Shown here piece after piece: positions 45,371 through 54,754 of a stretch of 64,000 bases of DNA. The position numbers were made by a program, and so were the translations under genes. The notes below the pieces were generated by a model. That model searched no databases. It saw nothing but the letters and a program-made list of their open reading frames with translations, and had not been told where the DNA came from. Source of the DNA: Clostridium frigidicarnis (GTDB taxonomy: Bacteria; Bacillota; Clostridia; Clostridiales; Clostridiaceae). The stretch is from assembly GCF_900111985.1 (NCBI RefSeq), contig NZ_FOKI01000004.1:124001-188000 (forward strand). Reading direction: 5' to 3'. Position 1 is the stretch's first letter; the number at the start of each line of letters is the position of its first letter.

Positions 45371-46324
45371 ATGTATCTTCAATTAAATAATTTAACAAAA
45401 AAGTTTGGTAATAATATAGTATTAGATAATTTAACACTAGGCATAAATAGAGGTGAAATTTTATGTCTTCTAGGTCCATCTGGTTGTGGGAAAACTACAG
45501 CACTGAAAATTATAGGAGGATTTTTACAAGGTACTAGTGGAGAAGTAATAATTGATAATGAAAAAATGACTAATCTCCAACCAGAAAATAGACCAGTATC
45601 TACAGTTTTTCAATCATATGCATTATTTCCACATTTTACTGTAATAGATAATGTAATATATGGTTTAAAATTTAAGGGGTATAGTAAAAAAGATGCTCTT
45701 AAAATAGGAGAAGAATATTTAAATATAGTAGGCTTAGAGGGATTTGGACACAGAAAAATCCAAAGTTTAAGTGGTGGACAACAACAAAGAGTTGCACTAG
45801 CTAGAGCCTTGATTGTAAGCCCTAAAATATTACTTTTAGATGAACCTTTAAGTAATTTAGATACAAAACTAAGGATTAAGATGAGAAATGAAATAAGACA
45901 ACTTCAGAAAAAATTTAATATAACAATGATTTTTGTAACTCACGATCAGGAAGAAGCATTAGCATTAGGTGATAAAATAGCAATAATGAATAAAGGAAAA
46001 GTGGAACAAATAGGAACACCAGAGGAAATATACAATAAACCTTCTAATCCATTTGTTTTAGACTTTATGGGAAGTGCTAATTTAAAAAAAGAAAAAAATC
46101 AAATTAAAAGTTTTATTAGACCAGAAAATATAATTTTAAGTAAGAGTATTGGCGAAAACAAAGGGGTAATAGAGGATAGTATATTTATTGGATCTTATAC
46201 CATGTATAAGGTTAGAGTAGGGGAAAGGATCTTAGATGTTAAAGTTCAGAATACATATAGAGAGAAATTTCATATTAAAGAAGAAGTATTCGTAAGCTTT
46301 ACTTATGAGGAGAATTTTAGTTGA
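45371..46324 (+). CDS. ABC importer ATP-binding protein (FbpC/PotA-like)
   Basis: 317 residues from ATG 45371, 9 bases after GAGG at 45358-45361; an earlier in-frame ATG at 45356 lies inside that region and is less likely. Walker A is GPSGCGKTTA, Q loop VFQSYALFPHF, signature LSGGQQQRVALARAL, Walker B LLLDEPLSNLD, and H-loop VTHDQEEA. A C-terminal TOBE-like extension (about 235-317) is typical for iron, spermidine and phosphonate importers. It powers the permease encoded upstream; the three genes form an operon. Confidence 0.92.
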   Translation: MYLQLNNLTKKFGNNIVLDNLTLGINRGEILCLLGPSGCGKTTALKIIGGFLQGTSGEVIIDNEKMTNLQPENRPVSTVFQSYALFPHFTVIDNVIYGLKFKGYSKKDALKIGEEYLNIVGLEGFGHRKIQSLSGGQQQRVALARALIVSPKILLLDEPLSNLDTKLRIKMRNEIRQLQKKFNITMIFVTHDQEEALALGDKIAIMNKGKVEQIGTPEEIYNKPSNPFVLDFMGSANLKKEKNQIKSFIRPENIILSKSIGENKGVIEDSIFIGSYTMYKVRVGERILDVKVQNTYREKFHIKEEVFVSFTYEENFS

Positions 46325-46501
46325 AGTAAGTTATTTTTAACTAAAATCCAACTAAATTTAATTTCAAATTATCATGATTAAAAGGATAATGGTTTTTTAA
46401 ATAGAAGTTTAATTATATGAGAAACACATAAAATTTGGTAGAAATCATATTTATATATGTAGACTATAGAAATTTTCAATTGATTTAGGAGGATTTAATG
46501 A

Positions 46502-47200
46502 GTGAAAAGGGGTTTTAAAATAATAATTGTAGTTTTAATATCAATAATTGTAATTTTATTTATAGTCTTAAGAATACCAACAAAGCATTTCAGCAATGAG
46601 GTTAAAGATTTTTTTGCGATTCGCGATGATGAAATTGCAAAAAAGTACGCCCCTATAGTTTTGACCACTAATGAATATGGGCAAGCTACTAATTTGTATT
46701 ATAGAGCAGCAAAAGATAAAGAAGGTAATACTTATTTTGCATATCATTTTTTATGGAATAGAGAAGTGAATAAGACAAAAGGAATAAAACCATTTTTAAA
46801 TAGATATTTATACACTGGAGGATTAAGTGTTCAGAAGTTTATGTACGGAAAAGGTGATATTGAAGTTATAGAAATTAAGCTGGATAACAAAGGTAAAGTA
46901 GATAGAATTACATTTGAAACACCAGAGAACTATGATCCCTATGCATTTTCAGTAAAACATAAAAAGGTTGTTTTAGAAGGCGATATTGAACAAAACCCTA
47001 AATTTAAAGTGGCATCATGGAATCATTTATTTTACTATGTACATGATGATAAAAAAATAGAAGGTAATTTCATTGCAAATAAATTGGAACCATCCTATTT
47101 TGAAGAAAATTTATGGAATGAATATGAAATGTTTAAGGAAAAAGAAACTATTTTAAGAAAAAATAGAGCTCATTATGAATATGAGCGAAAAGGAGCTTAA
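46502..47200 (+). CDS. Membrane-anchored protein of unknown function
   Basis: 232 residues from GTG 46502, 9 bases after AGGAGG (46487-46492); the ATG at 46498 is out of frame and stops at once. One N-terminal transmembrane helix (about 5-24) then a basic-acidic soluble domain, presumably outside the cell. No cysteine or known motif; aromatic-rich segments (NLYYRAAKDKEG, YFAYHFLWNREV) suggest a beta-rich domain. Not recognised. Confidence 0.72.
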   Translation: MKRGFKIIIVVLISIIVILFIVLRIPTKHFSNEVKDFFAIRDDEIAKKYAPIVLTTNEYGQATNLYYRAAKDKEGNTYFAYHFLWNREVNKTKGIKPFLNRYLYTGGLSVQKFMYGKGDIEVIEIKLDNKGKVDRITFETPENYDPYAFSVKHKKVVLEGDIEQNPKFKVASWNHLFYYVHDDKKIEGNFIANKLEPSYFEENLWNEYEMFKEKETILRKNRAHYEYERKGA

Positions 47201-47470
47201 TAAAGTTGTTGAGATTAGGGTGTAGTTCTTTAAAACTACTTTCTAATTTTTATAAAAAAATAATAGCAATATACAAATATAAAAAAATATAAAAGCCTTT
47301 AAATGTAAATTTGATTAAAAAAATATGAATAATAGTTAAAATTTATAAAAATGAAAAAATAATGACAAATTTGTAACGCACATTAGTTAAAAATTGAAAT
47401 ATAATAAAAATGTAGTATATTAAAAATATATAGGGGTAATGCCTGAAAATAAATATAAGGAAGAAGATAT
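47201..47470. other. Intergenic region with weak terminator
   Basis: GTAGTT / AACTAC (about 47222-47240) followed by TTTCTAATTTTT could end the upstream gene. A TTGAAA ... TATATT pair near 47395-47422 is a weak promoter candidate for the transpeptidase gene. Confidence 0.35.
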
Positions 47471-48334
47471 ATGAAAAAATCAATTGGAATTTTAAGTTTA
47501 ATTTTATTTTTAACTATTGTATTTGCGGGTTATAATTTTTTTAATTATCGTTCAGTAACCCAAAATAATATTTTAACAAGTGATGAAAAAACTAATGAAA
47601 CAAATTCTGATGAGAAGCTACAGGAAAACGATTTAGAAGTTAAGGAACCAGAAAAGCCTAGAATTCACAAATTGGGAGATACAGGAGATGATATTAAAGA
47701 ACTTCAGGAAAAATTAAGGCGATTTGGATACAAGGTATCTGAGGATGGAGTATTTGAATATTCAACATCTTGGGCTATAAAAATTTTTCAAAAAAGGAAT
47801 AGCCTTCCTGTAGATGGAACTGCTGGAGAAGAAACTTTATACAAGCTGTCCTTAGAGCCAACAGAAGAAACTATGTACAAGCCTCAGGAGGTGGAAGTTT
47901 CAGAAAAGCCCCAGGATAGAAGTTCAGAAAAAATTATTAACACAATGAACTTAACAAGTCCAACTAATTATTTAATGTGGGTAAATACTAAAAATCAACA
48001 TACTTATGTATTTTCTGGGGAGAATAATAATTGGAGTCTTATAAAAGATATGCCTTGTACAGTAGGAAATGATAGTACTCCAACCAAAAAAGGAACCTTT
48101 TACGTAGATGAAAAGGGATTATATTTTAAAGTAAAGGGCAATGTCAGATGTAAATATTTTACTCAATTTTCTGGGAATTATTTATTCCATAGTGTACCAT
48201 TAGATAACAATGATAATGTACTGGATAGCCGTCTTGGAGTGAAAGTATCTCAAGGATGTGTAAGACTGTCCATAGAAAATGCAAAATGGGTACAAGATAA
48301 CATGGAGTTTGCCACAACAGTCTTTGTAAATTAA
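47471..48334 (+). CDS. L,D-transpeptidase with peptidoglycan-binding domain
   Basis: 287 residues. N-terminal membrane anchor or signal (about 5-22), an acidic linker, a PG_binding_1 repeat (about 70-120: GDDIKELQEKLRRFGY, VDGTAGEETLYKL), then a YkuD catalytic domain (about 160-287) with the His in YLFHSVPLD and the nucleophile Cys in SQGCVRLS. It forms 3-3 peptidoglycan cross-links or attaches proteins to the wall. AAGGAAGAAGAT precedes the ATG. Single-gene unit with a strong terminator. Confidence 0.93.
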   Translation: MKKSIGILSLILFLTIVFAGYNFFNYRSVTQNNILTSDEKTNETNSDEKLQENDLEVKEPEKPRIHKLGDTGDDIKELQEKLRRFGYKVSEDGVFEYSTSWAIKIFQKRNSLPVDGTAGEETLYKLSLEPTEETMYKPQEVEVSEKPQDRSSEKIINTMNLTSPTNYLMWVNTKNQHTYVFSGENNNWSLIKDMPCTVGNDSTPTKKGTFYVDEKGLYFKVKGNVRCKYFTQFSGNYLFHSVPLDNNDNVLDSRLGVKVSQGCVRLSIENAKWVQDNMEFATTVFVN

Positions 48335-48336
48335 GC

Positions 48337-48382
48337 AAAAAAAGCAATGATTATAATAAATTTATGATCATTGCTTTTTTGG
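48337..48382 (+). terminator. Intrinsic terminator
   Basis: AAAAAAAGCAATGAT (48337-48351) / ATCATTGCTTTTTT (48367-48380). Confidence 0.88.
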
Positions 48383-48404
48383 TTAAGTAATTTAGAATTA
48401 TATA

Positions 48405-48545
48405 GGTTCCAAAAAGTTTATCTATTTGATTTTAAACTGTGATTTTAGTAATTCATGACAATGCAAATTAGTGAATTATGAATTTTATTAATTAGAACTT
48501 ATATGTATCATAGAATAAAAGTCATGAAATTCAGGAATTTAAAAA
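48405..48545. repeat. Intergenic repeat family 2, copy 2
   Basis: Aligns over about 120 bases with 11465-11600: TTTGATTTTAAACTGTGATTT, then AATTCATGACAA, a decayed palindrome around ATG, and TTAGAACTTATATG. Both copies follow a terminator. Confidence 0.55.
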
Positions 48546-48568
48546 CTAAGTATTATATAGATAGTTTA

Positions 48569-49210
48569 CTATGTTAAAGTATTATAAATATTTATATTTT
48601 CAAATCCTGTATTTTTTCTTATAACAGGGCAATAAACTTTGCTTTTTATAGCTTCTATAAAATCCTTCTCATCACGTATATTACTTCTAAAGTTAGTAGC
48701 ATAGGTACCTAACTTTTCTATTACATGAGAATCACTGGCCCCTAAACACCCTAAATTCATCTCAGTTGACTTTGAATAGGCTAGTAAGTTAGCATGAGGG
48801 AATGTACTTCCATTAAAGCATTCAACCCCATGTAATAGATCCTTTAATGCTCCAATATTGTCACCTAGCCCTCTATTATTGTTTCTATATGGATGGGCAG
48901 ATACAGCAACTCCATTATTTTCTTTTACAAGATTTAGAAGTTCTTTAGCAGGAATTTTTTTGCTTGGAAGAGTTTCTAATCCAAATACCAATATATCGCC
49001 TTCAAATGTTAAAAATTCTGCACCTACTATAACTAAAGTTTCATTTCTATAAAAAGAAGATCCTATATCACGCCTAAGATCATTAGATTCATGATCAGTT
49101 ATGCAAACTCCATGTAAACCAAGTTCATTAGCTCTTAATGTAATTTCATCTAAAGATATAAAACTATCTTTAGAATACTTATTTTCATGAACATGAGTAT
49201 CAATAATCAT
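48569..49210 (-). CDS. PHP-domain metal-dependent phosphoesterase
   Basis: 213 residues. Metal-binding motifs in order: DTHVHEN at the N-terminus, ITDHESND, GAEFLTFEGD, SAHPYRN and GASDSHVIEKLG, the standard PHP ligand set. Such small stand-alone PHP proteins hydrolyse phosphomonoesters or nucleotides (for example 3',5'-nucleoside bisphosphate or histidinol phosphate); the substrate is unknown. On the minus strand GAGGAAAG precedes the ATG. No operon partner. Confidence 0.87.
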   Translation of the reverse strand: MIIDTHVHENKYSKDSFISLDEITLRANELGLHGVCITDHESNDLRRDIGSSFYRNETLVIVGAEFLTFEGDILVFGLETLPSKKIPAKELLNLVKENNGVAVSAHPYRNNNRGLGDNIGALKDLLHGVECFNGSTFPHANLLAYSKSTEMNLGCLGASDSHVIEKLGTYATNFRSNIRDEKDFIEAIKSKVYCPVIRKNTGFENINIYNTLT

Positions 49211-49798
49211 GTAACTTTCCTCCGAATAAATAATTAATTTGTAGTTAAATATACTTTTATATATTTAACAGTTAGTATGGAAATCCTCTAAATATTTTTA
49301 AATAAAATAGGTTCTTGAAGTACTATTGATAATAGTAATAGTAAAATCATATAGCTATACCAAATGATTATTAACGTTACATGTAATTCACTTAAAAAAT
49401 ACTTATTCTAGCTAAAGATTATAATGATATATTTTAAAAGTGATAGGTTACAAGCTGAAAGTTATGATTATAACAACTTCATACTATAAAGTTGTTGAGA
49501 AGTTATTATCTTTAATAAAAAGTATGAGTAGTAGAAAGGGTATCCATGGTATAAAGGTATTTTGAAAGCTTTTGAACATTAAAAATTAAGAAAGTAAATC
49601 AATCACTAAATAATAAAAAGTGAAAGAAATAGATTCATAAAAAAACAAAAATGTAAAAAATGCAAGAAAAACAAAGTTAAAATTTCAAAAAGGTATTGAA
49701 AAATGTAAAAAAATATGGATAATAGAAGATGTAGAATAAAATAATGAATTCAAATGAATTTTTCACATAAGAAATTATGCATAAAGGAGAATAAAGAG
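49211..49798. other. Non-coding region upstream of symporter gene
   Basis: No gene. It holds a small hairpin AACAACTT (49472-49479)/AAGTTGTT (49489-49496) and traces of the dispersed repeat (GTGATAGGTTACAAGCTGAAAG from 49440). The start of the long frame at 49754 lacks a ribosome binding site. Confidence 0.4.
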
Positions 49799-51073
49799 AT
49801 GAAAAAAAACAGTAAAACTTTAAAAATAATTGTAGCTTTAATTTTAGGAATAATAACAGGTCTTATATTTAATTTATTTATCCCAAAAGCTGTAAATGAT
49901 GAAGCTATTAAGTGGGTATTAAAACCACTAGGAGACATGTTTTTAAGAGCAATAAAAATGGTTGTAGTTCCACTTGTTTTATGTTCTTTAATAGTTGGTA
50001 CTGCAAGTATTGGAGATATAAAAAAACTAGGAAGAATAGGTGGGAAAACATTAGGATTCTACATAGGTACAACAGCTATAGCTTTAACTATAGCTGTAAT
50101 TTTAGGAAATTTATTAAAGCCAGGAGTTGGAGTAGATATAACTAATATAGTATCAACTGCTTCAGAGGTTAAAGATACTAGTGCTCCATTTATAATGGAT
50201 ATATTTACTCAAAGTATATCAGTAAACCCAATAGAGTCTTTAGTTAAGGGTGATATGCTACAAATTATAGTTTTTGCAATGATATTTGGAGTTGCAGCAA
50301 CATTAGTAGGAGAAAAAGCAAAAGGTGTAATTACTTTTATAGACAATTTAAATGAGATTTTTCTTAAAATAATATTAATGGTTATGAATTTTGCACCTAT
50401 AGGAGTTTTTGCTTTAATGAGTCAAGTTATAATGACTCAAGGGGTTTCAGTGTTACTTTCATTGATAAAATATACAGTTGTAGTTATAATTGGACTGACA
50501 ATACATATTTTATTAGTATATGGAGGGGCATTAAAGATCTTATCTGGATTAAGTCCTAAGGTGTTTTTCAAAAAGTTTTATTCTGTTATGTTATTAGCAT
50601 TTAGTACATCTAGTAGTAATGCAACAATACCTATAAATATAGAGACTTGTAAAGAAAAGTTAGGTGTATCAGATAAGATAACATCTTTTACCATACCATT
50701 AGGTGCTACCATAAACATGGATGGAACAGCAATTATGCAAGGGGTAGCAGCTATGTTTATAGCTCAGATTTTTGGAATTGATTTAACAATACAACAACAG
50801 CTTATGATTATTTTAACAGCAACACTTTCATCCATAGGTACTGCTGGGGTTCCTGGAGCAGGAATAGTCATGCTTACAATGGTAGTTCAACAAGTAGGGC
50901 TTCCAATAGAGGGAATAGCTTTAGTTTTAAGTGTAGATAGGATAATAGATATGTTTAGAACTACAACTAATATAACAGGGGATGCTGTGTGTACTATGAT
51001 AATAGCAAATTCAGAGGGTGAACTAAATAGAGACGTTTACTATAATGAAGAAGTAAAAGAAGTTTTATGTTAG
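49799..51073 (+). CDS. Dicarboxylate/amino acid:cation symporter (DAACS family)
   Basis: 424 residues from ATG 49799 (AAAGGAG 9 bases upstream). About eight membrane helices with two re-entrant loops; the serine-rich motif AFSTSSSNATIPI, GATINMDGTAIMQG and the substrate-binding DRIIDMFRTTTNITGD are the family hallmarks. The carried substrate is glutamate/aspartate or a C4-dicarboxylate, with Na+ or H+. The Arg-free DRxxDMxRTxxN pattern is typical of GltP/GltT-like members, so an acidic amino acid is favoured. Own terminator. Confidence 0.92.
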   Translation: MKKNSKTLKIIVALILGIITGLIFNLFIPKAVNDEAIKWVLKPLGDMFLRAIKMVVVPLVLCSLIVGTASIGDIKKLGRIGGKTLGFYIGTTAIALTIAVILGNLLKPGVGVDITNIVSTASEVKDTSAPFIMDIFTQSISVNPIESLVKGDMLQIIVFAMIFGVAATLVGEKAKGVITFIDNLNEIFLKIILMVMNFAPIGVFALMSQVIMTQGVSVLLSLIKYTVVVIIGLTIHILLVYGGALKILSGLSPKVFFKKFYSVMLLAFSTSSSNATIPINIETCKEKLGVSDKITSFTIPLGATINMDGTAIMQGVAAMFIAQIFGIDLTIQQQLMIILTATLSSIGTAGVPGAGIVMLTMVVQQVGLPIEGIALVLSVDRIIDMFRTTTNITGDAVCTMIIANSEGELNRDVYYNEEVKEVLC

Positions 51074-51104
51074 TAGATTTAAAATAAAGTAATCCTAAGT
51101 GTAA

Positions 51105-51147
51105 AATAAAGATATGTATTGTAAAAAATATATATCTTTATTTTTTT
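51105..51147 (+). terminator. Intrinsic terminator
   Basis: AATAAAGATAT / ATATATCTTTATT hairpin followed by TTTTTT. Confidence 0.7.
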
Positions 51148-51238
51148 ATTTATGAGGGGTGTAACATGGTGAATTTTAAAGGTATAATAGAAATAGAATA
51201 CAAACATGTAATTTAATGTAGAATTAAAGGTGGTAAAA

Positions 51239-51652
51239 ATGATAAGGTTAAAATTGGAGAGAGAAAAGAAAAATGGCATTATATTAAAAGTTGGAATAGT
51301 AAACAAAGAAGAAGTAAATAATCCGATAATTAGGAGAGTTTTATTTGAAGGTCAGGAGATAAAGGGTGGAAGAAAATATAATTATATAATTCCTTTAAAA
51401 TTTCTTATACCAATAGTTAACAATATAAATAATGAAGAAGTAGTTATAGAAAAAAGCTCACTACTTAGTTACATAGAATATTCTGATGAATATGATGAAC
51501 ATTATTATTATATACAAGAGGTTACCCCAAGTTATATGAAAAATTGGAGAAAGTGTGGATGTCCTAAAATTTATAAGGTTACATTGGATGTTAATAAAAA
51601 ATCTGTAAATAAAGAAGTAATATTTAATAAGATTAGTTCAATATTAAATTAA
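51239..51652 (+). CDS. Protein of unknown function, 137 residues
   Basis: ATG 51239 follows AAAGGTGG by 5 bases. The protein begins MIRLKLEREKKNGIILKVG, is charged, has a Tyr-rich middle (SYIEYSDEYDEHYYYIQ) and one CGC motif (RKCGCPK). No membrane helix or known domain. Stand-alone; function not recognised. Confidence 0.62.
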   Translation: MIRLKLEREKKNGIILKVGIVNKEEVNNPIIRRVLFEGQEIKGGRKYNYIIPLKFLIPIVNNINNEEVVIEKSSLLSYIEYSDEYDEHYYYIQEVTPSYMKNWRKCGCPKIYKVTLDVNKKSVNKEVIFNKISSILN

Positions 51653-52171
51653 AAGTATAATGTGATTTTTAACTTCAAGTGTTGGTTTCTTAAAAGAAAT
51701 ATAGTACTTAGCTAGATTAGAAGAATATATTTTTAAAGTGACTATAAGTTGAATGAAGTTTTAAATGAAAAGGGATGGATGTTATAAGTGTCAATTCTTA
51801 ACTTTCAATTTATACGCAGTGTGATAGGGCATAAATTTATTGACTTAAAATAGAGAGATAAGCAAATAGTTTTGTTTATCTCTCTATTTTAAGTTACACA
51901 TGTTATATATATTAAATTTAGCTAAGGATGAGATTATGAGTTGAAAAAATTAAAATGTATCTAATTTAAGTGTATTTTAAAAGTATATTGATTACAATTA
52001 TCCAATTGTTTAATGATTTAAAGTTGAATAAAATAAGAAAATATGTACATTATTAGTATTTATGATATAAAAATGTATAACTATAGAAAAAATGTATTAG
52101 AATCATTGTCAAATTATATGTTATGATTTGAAGTTGTTAGAGGAATTAAAATAAGTGAGGGGGATAATATA
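51653..52171. other. Intergenic region with repeat trace and large hairpin
   Basis: GTGATTTTTAACTTCAAGTG (51661 on) resembles 22861, and TGTCAATTCTTAACTTTCAATT (about 51789) recalls 1600, again the dispersed repeats. A 19-bp hairpin at 51843-51894 lies in the middle. The remaining part leads to dppA. Confidence 0.45.
51843..51894 (+). terminator. Long hairpin, probable terminator
   Basis: ACTTAAAATAGAGAGATAA (51843-51861) pairs perfectly with 51876-51894. Only a short T-rich arm end (TATTTTAAGTT) follows, so it is less canonical. It stands nearly 200 bases after the nearest gene end. Confidence 0.5.
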
Positions 52172-53740
52172 ATGAAAGGCAAAAAAATTATGTCACTATT
52201 TTTGGCAGTGTCATTAGTTGCACTGACAGCTTGTGGTGGAGCAAAAGATAGTGGACAAAAGACTTCAAACATAAAAGAAGGGGGAACTTTGATTTTAGCA
52301 GCAGGTGGGGATCCTAATGTTTTGAATCCTATGTATGGCAATGATAGAGTTACAATGACAATTAATAATTCTTTATATGCACCATTATTTGAAAAAGTAA
52401 ATGGTAAAATAAAGTATTATTTAGCAGAGGATTTTAAGGTGTCAGATGATTACTTAACATATACAATAAAACTTAAAAAAGATTTAAAGTGGCATGATGG
52501 TACTTTAATAACTGCAGATGATATAGTTTTTACTGTGGATAAAATTACAGATGAAAAACAAAATTGTATGTCAAGACCTGATTATTTCATAGATGATAAG
52601 AAGGTTGAATATAAAAAAGTCGATGATCAAACTATAGAATTTAAGCTTCAAAAGGTGTCAATGGCGTTTGAAGGAGTTTTAGAAGGAATAAGACCTATTC
52701 CAAAACATGTATTTGAGGGAGAAGAAGATATTGCAAAGAGTAACAAAAATGAAAAACCAGTAGGAAGTGGTCCTTATAAATTTAAGGAAGCTAAAAAAGG
52801 TGAAAGTGTTACTTTAGAAAAATTTGATGATTATGTGGATGGTAAACCACACATAGATTCTGTAGTATTTAGAGTAATACCAGATGCAAATGCTTCAAAT
52901 ACAGCTTTACTTAATGGGGAGATTTCAGCTAAATACTTAAAAGCTCAAGATGTTGAAAAATTTAAAGAAAAAACTAATATTGTAACTTATAGTGAAGGTA
53001 TGCTTAATTATATAGTGTTTAATTTTAACAATAAATCAGTGGCTAAACCTGAAGTTAGAAAAGCAATGGCCTATGCTTTAAATAAAGATGAGTTATTGAA
53101 AGCTGGAAATATTTCTACTGAATTTGCAGACACAGCATCTTCAGTATTTACACCAGATACTCAATACTACACAGATGATGTAGAAAAATATGGGTATAAT
53201 CTAGATAAGGCAAAAGAACTTATGACAAAATCTGGAGAAAAGGATTTGAAATTAAGACTTGCTTATGTAAATGGAATTAAAGATGAAGAAGCAGAGGTAT
53301 TAGTAATTCAACAAAAATTAAAGGATATTGGAATAAATATTGAGCTTATACCTATGGAACTAAATGCTTTCATTCAAAAATTATACAGTATGAATGAAAA
53401 TAATGATTTTGATTTAGCGCTAAATGGATATGTTATGGGATCAGAACCTGATTCATATAAATCAATTTTTATTACTAACGATGGAAACAATGTGTCTAAT
53501 TATAGTAATAAAGAGTTAGATCCATTATGGGCAAAAGCAAATTTAGAAACAGATAAAATTAAAAGAGAAGCTATATATAAAGAATTACAACAAAGGATGG
53601 CTGATGAATTGCCACTATATCCAATGGTTTATCCAAAATCAATGGTAGGTGTTGATAAAAAAATCGGAGGAACAGAGGAAGCTAGACCAGCGCCAATATA
53701 TATGTTTAGAGATTTATCTAAATTATATTTTACAGAATAG
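52172..53740 (+). CDS. dppA: Peptide ABC importer substrate-binding lipoprotein
   Basis: 522 residues. Lipoprotein signal with lipobox LTAC (Cys about 21). Family SBP_bac_5: GGTLILAAGGDPNVLNPMY, LAEDFKVSDDYLTYTIKLK, KWHDGTLITADDIVFTVD, RKAMAYALNKDEL. Binds oligopeptides (or, less often, nickel or sugars) outside the cell and hands them to the DppBC channel encoded next. GTGAGGGGGATAAT precedes the ATG. A hairpin with a T-run separates it from dppB, which would give more binding protein than permease. Confidence 0.9.
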   Translation: MKGKKIMSLFLAVSLVALTACGGAKDSGQKTSNIKEGGTLILAAGGDPNVLNPMYGNDRVTMTINNSLYAPLFEKVNGKIKYYLAEDFKVSDDYLTYTIKLKKDLKWHDGTLITADDIVFTVDKITDEKQNCMSRPDYFIDDKKVEYKKVDDQTIEFKLQKVSMAFEGVLEGIRPIPKHVFEGEEDIAKSNKNEKPVGSGPYKFKEAKKGESVTLEKFDDYVDGKPHIDSVVFRVIPDANASNTALLNGEISAKYLKAQDVEKFKEKTNIVTYSEGMLNYIVFNFNNKSVAKPEVRKAMAYALNKDELLKAGNISTEFADTASSVFTPDTQYYTDDVEKYGYNLDKAKELMTKSGEKDLKLRLAYVNGIKDEEAEVLVIQQKLKDIGINIELIPMELNAFIQKLYSMNENNDFDLALNGYVMGSEPDSYKSIFITNDGNNVSNYSNKELDPLWAKANLETDKIKREAIYKELQQRMADELPLYPMVYPKSMVGVDKKIGGTEEARPAPIYMFRDLSKLYFTE

Positions 53741-53751
53741 AATTAAATCAG

Positions 53752-53783
53752 AGGAGCGGGGGAAAATCTCCGTTCCTTTTTTG
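53752..53783 (+). terminator. Attenuating terminator between dppA and dppB
   Basis: GGAGCGGGGGA pairs imperfectly with TCTCCGTTCC, then TTTTTT; located 12 bases after the dppA stop and upstream of the dppB ribosome binding site (AAAGGGG). Confidence 0.7.
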
Positions 53784-53800
53784 ATAAAAGGGGAATAAAA

Positions 53801-54754
53801 ATGGCAAGATATATTTTAAAAAGGATATTACAAACAATTCCTATGCTTATAGTTATATCTATAATTTCATTTACAATAATGAGAATGGCACCAGGAGATC
53901 CAGCTCAATCATATATAAGGCCTGATATGAAATATGAAGAAATTAAAAGGATAAAGGAAAACTTAGGGCTTAATAGACCTTTATATATTCAATATGGAGC
54001 ATGGCTTTCTCAAATATTAAAAGGAGACCTAGGATATTCTCTTATAAATTTTAGACCTGTTTATGAACAAATAGGGGAGAGAATACCTGCAACATTATTG
54101 CTTATGGGTATATCATTAATAATTTCTCTTATATTAGGAGTAGTTCTTGGGCTTATAAGTGCATTTTACCACGATAAGATTATAGATAAAGTTATATCAG
54201 TAGTTACATATATAGGAATTTCCATACCTTCATTTTGGTTTGCAATGGTACTTATTGTTATATTTTCAGTGCAATTAAGACTTTTACCAAGTGTAGGTAT
54301 GCATACAGTAGGGGTAGAGGATTCAATCTTAGATGTTTTAAAACACACCATAATGCCTGCTATGGTTTTAAGTTATGGAAATATGTCAATTATATCTAGA
54401 TATATAAGGAGTAATACTATAATTCAGATGAACGAAGATTATGTAAGAACGGCAAAGGGGAAAGGGTTATCAACTAAGGTGATATTTACAAAACATATTT
54501 TGAAAAATGCTTTACTTCCTGTAATAACAATGCTTGGTATGTCTTTGCCAGATTTAGTAACTGGAGCATTTATAACAGAAACTGTCTTTGGTTGGCCAGG
54601 TATGGGAAGATTGGGAGTGCAAGCTGTCTTTAGTTTTGACTACCCTCTTATAATGGCAATAACTATGGTTTCATCCTTATTACTTATAATAGGGAATCTA
54701 CTTTCAGATATCTTATGTGGAGTGGTTGATCCTAGAATTAAGGTGGTGTCTTAA
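53801..54754 (+). CDS. dppB: Peptide ABC importer permease, DppB type
   Basis: 317 residues with six membrane helices. N-terminal RYILKRILQTIPMLIVIS and MAPGDPA, EAA loop YVRTAKGKGLSTKVIFTKH, and C-terminal VFGWPGMGRLG are hallmarks of DppB/OppB. It forms half of the channel with the DppC product, whose ATG shares one base with its stop codon. AAAGGGGAATAAAA precedes the ATG. Confidence 0.93.
   Translation: MARYILKRILQTIPMLIVISIISFTIMRMAPGDPAQSYIRPDMKYEEIKRIKENLGLNRPLYIQYGAWLSQILKGDLGYSLINFRPVYEQIGERIPATLLLMGISLIISLILGVVLGLISAFYHDKIIDKVISVVTYIGISIPSFWFAMVLIVIFSVQLRLLPSVGMHTVGVEDSILDVLKHTIMPAMVLSYGNMSIISRYIRSNTIIQMNEDYVRTAKGKGLSTKVIFTKHILKNALLPVITMLGMSLPDLVTGAFITETVFGWPGMGRLGVQAVFSFDYPLIMAITMVSSLLLIIGNLLSDILCGVVDPRIKVVS

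Noticed and set aside
49754-49798. 15-residue N-terminal extension of the dicarboxylate/amino acid symporter
   Set aside because: AAAGGAG is placed for ATG 49799, and the extension is not like the family N-terminus.
51166-51216. 16-codon open frame MVNFKGIIEIEYKHVI
   Set aside because: Too short, no conservation evidence, and no use in the operon is apparent; the preceding GGGGTG is weak support.
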